Below, piece by piece: positions 16,676-24,165 of a stretch of 64,000 nt of DNA. The position numbers and the translations under genes were made by a program. How positions within the stretch are numbered: position 1 is the first letter of the stretch; each line of letters begins with the position of its first letter. Origin of the DNA: Bdellovibrio bacteriovorus HD100. Its GTDB lineage: Bacteria; Bdellovibrionota; Bdellovibrionia; Bdellovibrionales; Bdellovibrionaceae. The stretch is from the NCBI RefSeq assembly GCF_000196175.1, contig NC_005363.1:310001-374000 (forward strand), read 5' to 3'. Below the pieces are notes generated by a model. It did not search any database. It had not been told where the DNA came from and was given only the letters and a program-made list of their open reading frames with translations.

Positions 16676-17692
16676 ATGATGTCGCCAAACGAGGCCTTGG
16701 CCAAAGCCAAAATCATACTTGAAGAAGGGGGAGTCATCGGCTTCCCCACCGAGACCGTTTACGGTCTGGCGGCCCGTATTGATATCCCTTCGGCCATCGA
16801 AAAGATTTTTACCACCAAAGAGCGTCCGTTCTTTGATCCCTTGATTGTGCATGTGGCGTCCATTGAACAGGCCAAGAAGGTCACGGCCTTCTGGGGACCG
16901 GCTTCTCAGGCGCTGGCGGAAGCTTTCTGGCCGGGTCCGCTGACCATGGTGCTGCCACGGGATCCTTCCGTAAATGCGATGATCACGTCGGGTCTTGAAT
17001 CCGTGGGCATTCGCATGCCAAATCACCCGCTGGCTTTGGAACTGTTGCAGCAGGTGGGTGTGCCTTTGGCGGCGCCAAGTGCCAACAAGTTCGGTCGCAC
17101 CTCCCCGACGTCCGCGTCCCATGTGCGGGTGGAATTTAAAAATGAAAACGTTTTCGTGGTTGATGGTGGCGATTGTGAAATCGGCATCGAATCCACGGTC
17201 TTGCTGGTTCGTCACCGTCCTGAAGGTGTGATGCTGTCGATTCTTCGCCGCGGGCATATTCTGAAATCAGATCTTGCGCGTGTGCTGGAAGAAAAGGGCC
17301 TGGCTTATGAATTCATCGAGCAGGTGGATAAGCGCGAATCCCCAGGCCATATGAAACATCACTATATGCCGCCAGTTCCGCTGGTGGTGTGTCTGGATCC
17401 GTCCCGCAGCCCGGAAAGTGTGCTGAAAGAAGTGAATGAAAAGATCGGCGAACTGCCGGATGAAATTGAAAGCATCAAGATCATCAAACCTAAAGCGGGC
17501 ATTCATTCCTACGAGGTTTTAAAACTTTCCGAAGACCCGTTGCTGGCAACACGTGAATTCTATGGTCACTTGCGTGACGTGGCTGCGCGCGGGAAAGATT
17601 GCATTCTGTTTTACCGTGAAGCCCACCAAACCGGTGAGCGCTGGGAATCCCTGTTTGACCGCCTGAATAAAGCGGCCTCTCTTATTGTCTGA
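16676..17692 (+). CDS. L-threonylcarbamoyladenylate synthase, long Sua5 type
   Basis: 338 residues. It makes threonylcarbamoyl-AMP from threonine, bicarbonate and ATP for the t6A37 modification of ANN-decoding tRNAs. The YrdC domain covers the first ~200 residues: GGVIGFPTETVYGLAAR, KERPFFDPLIVHV, FWPGPLTMVLPR, GIRMPNHPLA and APSANKFGRTSPT. The C-terminal ~120 residues form the Sua5 domain, which sets it apart from short TsaC; the linker SPGMKHHYMPP-like segment (SPGHMKHHYMPPVPL) is conserved. Tandem ATGs at 16676 and 16679 leave the exact start open by one codon. Its 3' end overlaps a convergent gene by 11 bases. Confidence 0.93.
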   Translation: MMSPNEALAKAKIILEEGGVIGFPTETVYGLAARIDIPSAIEKIFTTKERPFFDPLIVHVASIEQAKKVTAFWGPASQALAEAFWPGPLTMVLPRDPSVNAMITSGLESVGIRMPNHPLALELLQQVGVPLAAPSANKFGRTSPTSASHVRVEFKNENVFVVDGGDCEIGIESTVLLVRHRPEGVMLSILRRGHILKSDLARVLEEKGLAYEFIEQVDKRESPGHMKHHYMPPVPLVVCLDPSRSPESVLKEVNEKIGELPDEIESIKIIKPKAGIHSYEVLKLSEDPLLATREFYGHLRDVAARGKDCILFYREAHQTGERWESLFDRLNKAASLIV

Positions 17693-18566
17693 GTTTTCTT
17701 TGCAAACGGAAAGTCAAAGCCGGAACCATGGAGGTGATTATCGCCATGGCAACAAGGCTTGTGAACAAAGTCATGTCAATCAGTCCGGCCTTCAGGCCGA
17801 AGGTGGCCATCAGAATCTCCATGGCGCCGCGGGCGTTCAGTGACAGACCAATAGTCATGCTGTCGGTGTGATTGAACTTGCGCCAGCGGGAAACCGCGTA
17901 AGACCCGACGATCTTTCCAGCGAAGGCAATCAAAGTCACAATCGCCACCTGACGGGCATCAAAGTGCTGGGCCAGATTCAGACCCCAGCCGATGGTGACA
18001 AAGAAAATGGGTGCAAACACCCAGCGGGTGAAGCTTTCAAGTTGTTCAATGCGTTTTTCTGAAATCAAGTTCCAGTCTGAAATGAAAAGTCCCGCCATAA
18101 ACACAAACACCGGCAGATGCGAGGCAATCCACGGCCCCATGCTTTGGGGTGGCAGCAGGAATGAAAACATGATCCACGCCAGAATATCACATAAGGTGGC
18201 AGCACTGACGATCAGGCGGCCCAGATTGGTTGTGTAAAGATTGGCTTCTTTTAAAAGCTGAATGATCACCGGCAGGGCTGATACGGCCATGGCGGTGGCC
18301 ACGAACAAGGTGTTGCTGCCTTCCGGAAGCAGGTACAAGGCACCAGCATATCCCGTAATCAATGGGAATATGAAAGCGCCCACGCTGATCCACGAGGCTT
18401 CTTTCAGATGAGCCAGTGTCTTTTTAAGACTCAGCTCCAGGCCGGCGGCAAACAGAAAGACATAGGCTGCGATCGTGCCCAGCAGGGACACGGTTTCAGT
18501 TTTGGGAATATTTAGCAGGGTGGGGCTGAGGATCAGACCCGCAGCGATAAATAGAAACAATTTCAT
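17682..18566 (-). CDS. Cation:proton antiporter (CPA2-like), short form
   Basis: 294-residue membrane protein with about nine or ten helices. FLFAAGLELSLKKTL and LSLNARGAMEILMATFGLKAGLI match the monovalent cation/proton antiporter-2 family, which exchanges Na+ or K+ for H+. Typical members have 380 or more residues; here there is no KTN/TrkA regulatory domain and the helix bundle is also short. The ATG at 18566 overlaps the upstream TGA by four bases, so the longer in-frame reading to 18740 is rejected. It may form a unit with the small membrane protein encoded upstream. Confidence 0.82.
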   Translation of the reverse strand: MKLFLFIAAGLILSPTLLNIPKTETVSLLGTIAAYVFLFAAGLELSLKKTLAHLKEASWISVGAFIFPLITGYAGALYLLPEGSNTLFVATAMAVSALPVIIQLLKEANLYTTNLGRLIVSAATLCDILAWIMFSFLLPPQSMGPWIASHLPVFVFMAGLFISDWNLISEKRIEQLESFTRWVFAPIFFVTIGWGLNLAQHFDARQVAIVTLIAFAGKIVGSYAVSRWRKFNHTDSMTIGLSLNARGAMEILMATFGLKAGLIDMTLFTSLVAMAIITSMVPALTFRLQRKLRQ

Positions 18567-19081
18567 TTGCGGGATTTTCTCCACGCGAAAAAGCCCAGTG
18601 TTCCAAACGAGGTCAGGATAGCAAGGACCAGCATTACTGTGTTGCTGGTGGAGGGATCTGCAGAACCGGTGATTCCGAAATAATAGACGGCAGTTTTCAG
18701 GATGATCATCGATTGGATCATCACCCAGATATACGGCCACAGCTCACGCGCGGTTTTTTGATCTTCAGTCAGCTCTTTTACGGGCTTTTGTGCCTGAACC
18801 GGATAGTTCCAGTTGTTGTGACGGTGATAGTCCACCAGGATGGCATTCCAGCCCGAACGCAGATCTTCAAAGCTGACAGGTTTATCGCAAGTCTTCAGAT
18901 GTTGCGCCAAACGTTCCGCCGCATCCTTGGTCAGAAGCTCTTCAGTTTCAAGGGAGTAGTAACCCGCGCGATCTGGAGAAAGGTCCTGTGGCAGGTTTTG
19001 AATGATTTCCTTCAGGTAGCTTTCAGCTTCCTGATTCAGCGGGATATCGGAAAGTGGTTTGCGAAAAACGGCTGTTTCCAT
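18563..19081 (-). CDS. Unknown protein with two C-terminal membrane helices
   Basis: 172 residues. The first ~110 are soluble, acidic and helical; the C terminus has two predicted membrane helices (ELWPYIWVMIQSMIILKTAVY and VMLVLAILTSFGTLGFFAW) and a basic end, RKSRK. AGAAGGG upstream of the ATG at 19081 decides the start. I do not recognise the family. The ATGA coupling to the antiporter suggests an accessory or regulatory subunit of that transporter, which is an inference from position. Confidence 0.78.
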   Translation of the reverse strand: METAVFRKPLSDIPLNQEAESYLKEIIQNLPQDLSPDRAGYYSLETEELLTKDAAERLAQHLKTCDKPVSFEDLRSGWNAILVDYHRHNNWNYPVQAQKPVKELTEDQKTARELWPYIWVMIQSMIILKTAVYYFGITGSADPSTSNTVMLVLAILTSFGTLGFFAWRKSRK

Positions 19082-19201
19082 AGATGTACCCTTCTCATAG
19101 CATAGCCCTTTAAGGGAATGCCAACAATATCCTGTCGGAGTTCTGACAATCTTCACATTTAAAGCCCGCTACACTGAGGTTGATCTTAAGGGGGGCCTTC
19201 G

Positions 19202-20077
19202 ATGATCAACTCTCTGGCTTATGCAAGTCTTGAGCGTGTTTCCACGAATCTGCAGTCGTTCTATCAGCTGCGTCTGAATCGCATCCACAAATTCAAAGCC
19301 AAGATCCATATTCAGTCAGATGTGGGTCCTTTTGAAATTAAAACGGTGACCGATGTCGAAGAACTAAAAGAGGCGCTGGCTTTGCGTTACGAGGTCTTCC
19401 ACCGTGAAATGCAGGGCAAGAAAGCCCCGACAGGGGTGGACGTCGATGAATTTGACTTTGACTGTGACCACCTGATCATCAAAGAAAAGCGCAGCAATCG
19501 AATTGTGGGAACCTACAGATTGAACTGCTCTTTGTTCACGGATGAATTTTATTCCGGCAAAGAATTCATGATGAATGGAATTCTGGCTCAGCCGGGTGTG
19601 AAGCTGGAGCTGGGGCGCGCCTGCATTCACAAGGATTTCCGTCGCGGGGTTTTGATCTCGCTTTTGTGGCGTGGAATTGCCGAATACATGGCGGCCTCAG
19701 ATTCCAAGATGCTTTTTGGTTGCGCGACGGTGAAGACGGATGATCCCCGCGATGCAGCCCTGTTGACTCGGTACTTTGAAGAGGAAGGGCGTATTGTGCC
19801 GGGGCTTCGCACCCGTCCGACGCTGGCCTTTACAATGCCTATGCTGAATCATTTTTTAGAAGAAGTCCGAAGCCCTCTCACGGAGACTCAGAGAGCCCAG
19901 GCTGAGGAACTTCTTCCTCCTTTGTGCCGCGCCTATTTGAAAGCCGGAGCCTATATCGGTGGGGAGCCGGCATGGGATCGTGAATTCCAGTGCATTGACT
20001 TCTTGACCATTCTCCATCGGGAAGATTTAAATAGGACCCTGTGGAAGCGATTCAAGCTGGACTCCGCGGAGTCCTAA
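19202..20077 (+). CDS. OlsB-like acyl-ACP-dependent N-acyltransferase
   Basis: 291 residues with a GNAT-like fold of the OlsB/hemolysin-associated acyltransferase family. LRYEVFHREM, DEFDFDCDHLI, RIVGTYRLN, LELGRACIHKDFRRG and LFGCATVKTDDPRDA are typical of enzymes that add a 3-hydroxyacyl chain to the alpha-amino group of ornithine. AAGGGGG precedes the ATG. The next gene is a PlsC-type O-acyltransferase overlapping by 37 bases, so the pair parallels olsB-olsA of ornithine lipid synthesis. The amino acid acceptor is inferred, not seen. Confidence 0.82.
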   Translation: MINSLAYASLERVSTNLQSFYQLRLNRIHKFKAKIHIQSDVGPFEIKTVTDVEELKEALALRYEVFHREMQGKKAPTGVDVDEFDFDCDHLIIKEKRSNRIVGTYRLNCSLFTDEFYSGKEFMMNGILAQPGVKLELGRACIHKDFRRGVLISLLWRGIAEYMAASDSKMLFGCATVKTDDPRDAALLTRYFEEEGRIVPGLRTRPTLAFTMPMLNHFLEEVRSPLTETQRAQAEELLPPLCRAYLKAGAYIGGEPAWDREFQCIDFLTILHREDLNRTLWKRFKLDSAES

Positions 20078-20877
20078 AACTTACTGTCTTTGTTCTGATT
20101 ATCCTGACATTCATGTTGTGGTCGTATATCTGCCATCTGGTGGTGCGCGACCCGCAGAAAAGGCTTCAGCGCTTTTCAAATAACTCGCGCTTTTTCTCGG
20201 GCCTGATTCTGAAGGTTTTCAATCTGGATCTGACGGTCATCAACAAGCCGGCAAGTGATCAGAAATGTCTGATTGTTTCCAATCACATGGGTTTCGTCGA
20301 TATTCTGATGCTGGCGTCCTGTCACCCGATGCTGTTTGTGACTTCCAATGAAATGCGTGAAACCCCGTTCCTGGGTCTTTTGACCGAGATGGGTGGTTGC
20401 ATTTACGTCGAGCGCCGCAGCCGCACAAAAATTCTGGATGAAATGAAGTCCATCGTGAATGCCCTGCGCGCCGGCTTCCGTGTGGTGCTTTATCCGGAAG
20501 CGACGTCCACCAATGGCGAGCGTGTGTTGCCGTTCAAAAAGACCCTGATGATGGCGGCGGCTCAGGCTGGCGTGCCGATTCAGCCGGTGGTGATCAACTT
20601 CCGTGAGGTGAATGGTGAAGAGTTCAGCCTTAAATGGCGTGATCATCTTTGTTGGTATGGTGATATTCCCTTCGCGACGTCGATGTGGAAGTCTGCGATC
20701 CTGAAGTCTGTGAAAGGTGAGATCGAATTCCTGGAGCCGATTTACGCGACCCCGGATGATGATCGGGGCCTGATTGCCGACAAAGCCCACGCGGCCATTT
20801 CGGCTAAGTTCGTTCCGGTCAAAGGTCTTCCGGCAGAGCCCCAGCCTCCGGCCGAGATGCAGGCAGATCCCACTTGA
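20041..20877 (+). CDS. PlsC/OlsA-like 1-acylglycerol-3-phosphate O-acyltransferase
   Basis: 278-residue membrane-anchored acyltransferase. A single N-terminal helix (LTVFVLIILTFMLWSYIC) is followed by the PlsC domain: SNHMGFVDIL (the catalytic HX4D), GGCIYVERRS and YPEATSTNGERV. Known roles are acylation of lysophosphatidic acid or, in OlsA, of lyso-ornithine lipid. The GTG start at 20041 lies inside the OlsB-like gene with AGGA upstream, so the two are co-translated. This context favours OlsA, but plain PlsC cannot be excluded. Confidence 0.85.
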   Translation: MEAIQAGLRGVLKLTVFVLIILTFMLWSYICHLVVRDPQKRLQRFSNNSRFFSGLILKVFNLDLTVINKPASDQKCLIVSNHMGFVDILMLASCHPMLFVTSNEMRETPFLGLLTEMGGCIYVERRSRTKILDEMKSIVNALRAGFRVVLYPEATSTNGERVLPFKKTLMMAAAQAGVPIQPVVINFREVNGEEFSLKWRDHLCWYGDIPFATSMWKSAILKSVKGEIEFLEPIYATPDDDRGLIADKAHAAISAKFVPVKGLPAEPQPPAEMQADPT

Positions 20878-20891
20878 TTTAGTCCGTCCGA

Positions 20892-20909
20892 TATGTAAAT
20901 AATGTGTAA
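20892..20909 (+). promoter_or_regulatory. 18-mer shared with the imuA LexA operator, next to dinB
   Basis: TATGTAAATAATGTGTAA directly abuts the dinB ATG. It differs at one base from the 18-mer at 53926-53943, which is half of the nested palindrome around the imuA LexA box. The TTAC half of the box is missing here, so this may be a degenerate or one-sided operator. Confidence 0.35.
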
Positions 20910-21980
20910 ATGAGGAAGATCATTCACATCGACATGGACTGCTTTTACGCGGCTGTGGAAGTGAAGTACCGTCCCGAACTCAAAGGCAAACCTTTGGGGA
21001 TCGGCGGTCCACCGAACACCCGCAGCGTGCTGTGCACCGCGAGCTATGAAGCCCGCAAGTTCGGCGTGCGTTCGGCAATGCCCTCTTCGCAAGCGGTACG
21101 TCTGTGCCCGCAGCTGGTTTTGATTCCTCCACATTTTGACTTATATAAAGCTGAAAGCCGCAAAGTCCGTGAAATCATGGAAAGATTCACAAACAAGATT
21201 GAGCCTTTGTCCCTGGATGAAGCCTATCTGGATGTGACCGATTGTGAGCAGTTCGGTGGCAGTGCCACCCTGATTGCGCAGGAAATCCGTCGTTTGATCT
21301 TTACCGAACTGAACCTGACGGCGTCCGCCGGGGTGGCGCCGAACAAGTTTCTGGCCAAGATCGCCAGTGACTGGAAAAAGCCCAACGGGCAGTTCGTGGT
21401 CAGACCTCAGGATGTGGAAACTTTTGTGAAAGACCTGCCGGTTGAAAAGATCTTCGGAGTGGGCAAAGTCACCGCCCAGAAGATGCATGATCTGGGGCTT
21501 CGCACGTGTGGTGATATTCAGAAATACACCGTTCTTGAATTGTCGCATTGGTTTGGATCGCGCGCGGCGGAGCTTTATGATTTTTCCCGCGGCATAGATC
21601 ATCGCGAAGTGATCACCGAGTGGGAGCGCAAATCGCTGACGGTGGAGGAAACTTACAACAAGGATCTTCCCACGTTGCAGGATTGTTTAAAGACGTTGCC
21701 GTCACTTTACGAGGACTTTGTGCGCCGGATGGATCGTGGGCAGTATCACGATCGCATCAAGGGTCTGGTGATCAAGCTGAAGTTCTTCGATTTCAAACAA
21801 ACCACGCATGAAGAAGTCATCAGCGAGCTTCCCACGTTGCAGGATTTTGAACGCCTGCTGGAAAAGGCCTGGAATCGCCGGGGTGTGCCGGTGCGCCTGG
21901 TGGGCTTGGGGGTTCGCTTGGGCACACAAAAGAAATTTTCCTCGGAATCCGATTCTTCTCAGTTGAAGTTTGCCATTTAG
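20910..21980 (+). CDS. dinB: DNA polymerase IV (Y-family)
   Basis: 356-residue translesion polymerase. IDMDCFYAAVEV near the N terminus carries the first catalytic acid and the steric-gate region. SLDEAYLDVTD has the second acidic pair, followed by SAGVAPNKFLAKIASDWKKPNG. The thumb has the helix-hairpin-helix IFGVGKVTAQKMHDLG, and the little-finger domain ends VRLVGLGVRLG. Length is normal. The C terminus is short (SSQLKFAI) and may hold a sliding-clamp binding motif (QLKF). Probably damage-inducible; see the 18-mer just upstream. Confidence 0.96.
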   Translation: MRKIIHIDMDCFYAAVEVKYRPELKGKPLGIGGPPNTRSVLCTASYEARKFGVRSAMPSSQAVRLCPQLVLIPPHFDLYKAESRKVREIMERFTNKIEPLSLDEAYLDVTDCEQFGGSATLIAQEIRRLIFTELNLTASAGVAPNKFLAKIASDWKKPNGQFVVRPQDVETFVKDLPVEKIFGVGKVTAQKMHDLGLRTCGDIQKYTVLELSHWFGSRAAELYDFSRGIDHREVITEWERKSLTVEETYNKDLPTLQDCLKTLPSLYEDFVRRMDRGQYHDRIKGLVIKLKFFDFKQTTHEEVISELPTLQDFERLLEKAWNRRGVPVRLVGLGVRLGTQKKFSSESDSSQLKFAI

Positions 21981-22100
21981 TTGTAAATCACGGTTGGAAA
22001 CAGGTGGTGCATTTTTTTCTGGCATCACTGTTGCTTTAACAGTCCTTTGCCCACCAGCGGGGCCACAACGGCTTCGTTTGTTTTAAGAAAGGACACCACT

Positions 22101-22365
22101 ATGAGAAAAATCGTATTTTCCGGCCTGCTCATAGCCACCTTGTTTCGTTGTTCAGGCGTTTACTGTTAGGGCTTTACAGCAAGAACTGTCGGGGTTGTCT
22201 CCGGCTCTGGCATTGATTCCTGGCTCTATGGCGGTCATCACGGTGATGATTGTGGTTTTGCACGTTCTGGTAAATGCAGAGGATCTGACCGAAGGGCGGT
22301 CCCTGCGCAAGTCTGTAGAAAAATGGCTGGTCAAGCTCGCTGATATGTTGAGAAACAAACGCTGA
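22101..22365 (+). pseudogene. Frameshifted small membrane or secreted protein gene
   Basis: An ATG at 22101 behind AAAGGA begins MRKIVFSGLLIATL, a good signal sequence, but the frame stops 23 codons in. Removing one T from the TTT at 22143-22145 joins it to a frame that stays open to the TGA at 22365. That gives about 87 residues with a second hydrophobic stretch (ALIPGSMAVITVMIVVLHVL) and a basic end, LRNKR. This looks like one gene with a +1 base in a T run: a recent pseudogene, a sequencing error or, less likely, programmed frameshifting. The function is unknown. Confidence 0.6.
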
Positions 22366-22432
22366 ATAAGGAATCCTCTCTATTTGCTCACTTTTCTTTG
22401 TGAAAAGATGAAGTCAGCGAAGGGAGGTAATT

Positions 22433-22582
22433 ATGATAAGCCTGACAGTCGTGATCTTGGCGCTGGCTTTGAGTTTTGGAGGATTCTATTTCATTCTTCG
22501 CAGTCGTAAAAACGGCTTCTTTGAAGAAGAGATCGGTAAGAAGAACCCTCCGGGATTTCATCCTCACCATCGAACAAAATAA
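22433..22582 (+). CDS. Small single-pass membrane protein, unknown
   Basis: 49 residues behind a strong GGGAGG site. The first ~22 residues form one membrane helix (MISLTVVILALALSFGGFYF). After it come basic residues and a hydrophilic tail, FFEEEIGKKNPPGFHPHH, probably cytoplasmic. No known family. A terminator begins at the stop codon, which supports it as a real transcription unit. Confidence 0.65.
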   Translation: MISLTVVILALALSFGGFYFILRSRKNGFFEEEIGKKNPPGFHPHHRTK

Positions 22583-22606
22583 AAAGGTCCCGCAAGGGAC
22601 CTTTTT
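22581..22606. terminator. Bidirectional terminator
   Basis: AAGGTCCC-GCAA-GGGACCTT flanked by A and T runs. It separates the small membrane gene from the convergent ArsC-like gene and can serve both strands. Confidence 0.87.
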
Positions 22607-22609
22607 GCT

Positions 22610-22969
22610 TTAGAAAACTTTTTTCCATTCATCTTCTTTAAATCCGACCAGATGAGTGTCGTCGCCAATGACGAACGGACGCTTCACCAGTTTGCCGTTT
22701 TCAGAAAGAAGTTTGATGGCTTCTGATTCTGTCATGGACGGAAGCTTTTCGCTTAATTTCATTTCCTTGTACATCACGCCTGAAGTGTTAAACAGGTTGC
22801 GGATGCTGCCTCCACGCTCTTTCAGTGCGGAAAGCATGTCTTTCAGCTCTTTCTGAGAAGGGGCTTTGTCGACGATGGGAAGTTTGTCGTATTTGACTTT
22901 TTTCCCATCCAGAAACTTCAGCGCCTTCACGCAGGTAGAGCACTTTGCGTACTCGTAAACCTTAAGCAT
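22610..22969 (-). CDS. ArsC/Spx-like thioredoxin-fold protein
   Basis: 119 residues of the ArsC superfamily. The N terminus YAKCSTCVKALKFL has a CxxC pair as in Spx/MgsR/YffB proteins rather than the single Cys of classical arsenate reductase. LVKRPFVIGDD is the usual C-terminal signature. The role could be disulfide reduction or RNA-polymerase regulation of the Spx kind; the sequence does not decide. The start overlaps the agmatinase 3' end by eight bases, so both lie in one transcript. Confidence 0.88.
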   Translation of the reverse strand: MLKVYEYAKCSTCVKALKFLDGKKVKYDKLPIVDKAPSQKELKDMLSALKERGGSIRNLFNTSGVMYKEMKLSEKLPSMTESEAIKLLSENGKLVKRPFVIGDDTHLVGFKEDEWKKVF

Positions 22970-24017
22970 TGCTCTTCACCAGCCAGCCGCACATTTTATA
23001 CAAAATACGCGCGCCCACGTTGCCGTCCCATTCGACTTCGCCCTCTGGCAAGCCGCCAGTGGAAACTTCGTTCAGGTCAAAAGCCACGATCTTACGACCG
23101 GAAGCATGCACTTCGCGGAACAGGAAGAAGACCTGATCCACGCTCAAGCCGCCCGGAACAGGTGTGCCGGTGTGAGGGCAGAAGGCTGGATCCAGACCAT
23201 CGATATCAAAAGAGATGTAAACGTTCTGCGGAAGCTCTTTGATGATGTCTTTGCAGACTTGTTCCCAGGTTTCGCCTTTCAGCATACGGCGTTTCAGTTC
23301 CAGGTCGTAGAAGGTCTTGATGTCTTCACGGGAGTTGCTGAAGTCGTATTCTTCCTCGCAGAAGTCACGGATGCCGACTTGAACCAGCTTTTGAGGCTTT
23401 TTAGCATCAGTCATCACGTTGTACATGATGGAAGCGTGGGATTGTTTGAAGCCCTGGTAAGCCGTGCGCAGATCCGCGTGAGCATCAATGTGCAAAACGC
23501 CGAACTCGCCTTTGAATTTATCGCTGACTGCGCGGATGGCTCCAAGCGGGGTGGAGTGATCGCCACCAACCAGACCCAGCAGCTTGCCCTTTTTCAGGAC
23601 GTCAGAGCACTGGTCGTAAACCCATTGGGTCATCTCTTCGCAGGCTTCATTCACCTGGGAAGCCAGCTTGTTCATTTTGGCTTCGTCTTCGCTCATATTG
23701 GTGCGCATTCCGATCAGCTCTTGAGCCACGGCTTTGAACTTGTCGTTCATGTTGCACAGGTCTTGCGGGAAGTCGCGCATGTGATAGCCGACTTCGTAGG
23801 CTTTGCCCACTTCGATGTCAAAAAGGTCAATCTGTTCACTGGCTTGGCGGATGATCTGAGGCCCGCGCGAGGCGCCCTCGCCATAAGAGGTGGTTACTTC
23901 CCAGGGAACTGGAACAAGAACGACCTTGGACTCTTCCTCGGTCATGGGAATTCCGAAGATTCCGAACTCTGCAGAAATGGTGGTCGTCGGGTCGAATTTC
24001 ACAGTCTTTTCAGACAT
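22962..24017 (-). CDS. Agmatinase/arginase family ureohydrolase
   Basis: 351 residues. It hydrolyses agmatine to putrescine and urea, or a related guanidino compound. The binuclear manganese site is visible: GGDHSTPLGA, HIDAHADLR and SFDIDGLDPAFCP. GTPVPGGLS and FDLNEVSTGG complete the family pattern. TTTAAGGAG lies upstream of the ATG. About 40 residues in the middle (near the segment DEAKMNKLASQVNEACEEMT) look like a family-specific insertion. A biosynthetic arginine decarboxylase is encoded at 29740-31641, so arginine to agmatine to putrescine is the likely route. Confidence 0.9.
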   Translation of the reverse strand: MSEKTVKFDPTTTISAEFGIFGIPMTEEESKVVLVPVPWEVTTSYGEGASRGPQIIRQASEQIDLFDIEVGKAYEVGYHMRDFPQDLCNMNDKFKAVAQELIGMRTNMSEDEAKMNKLASQVNEACEEMTQWVYDQCSDVLKKGKLLGLVGGDHSTPLGAIRAVSDKFKGEFGVLHIDAHADLRTAYQGFKQSHASIMYNVMTDAKKPQKLVQVGIRDFCEEEYDFSNSREDIKTFYDLELKRRMLKGETWEQVCKDIIKELPQNVYISFDIDGLDPAFCPHTGTPVPGGLSVDQVFFLFREVHASGRKIVAFDLNEVSTGGLPEGEVEWDGNVGARILYKMCGWLVKSNA

Positions 24018-24165
24018 TTTTTACTCCTTAAATTAGCCCCCATGGTATAGCATTTAAGCGCGGCGTCAATCGAGCAATAACTTGATTATTTTTGTCGCAT
24101 AACCCATTTTAACCCAACTTTGGGAACCACTTAAATTCCCAGCGAAATTCTTTGGAGGAAACACA

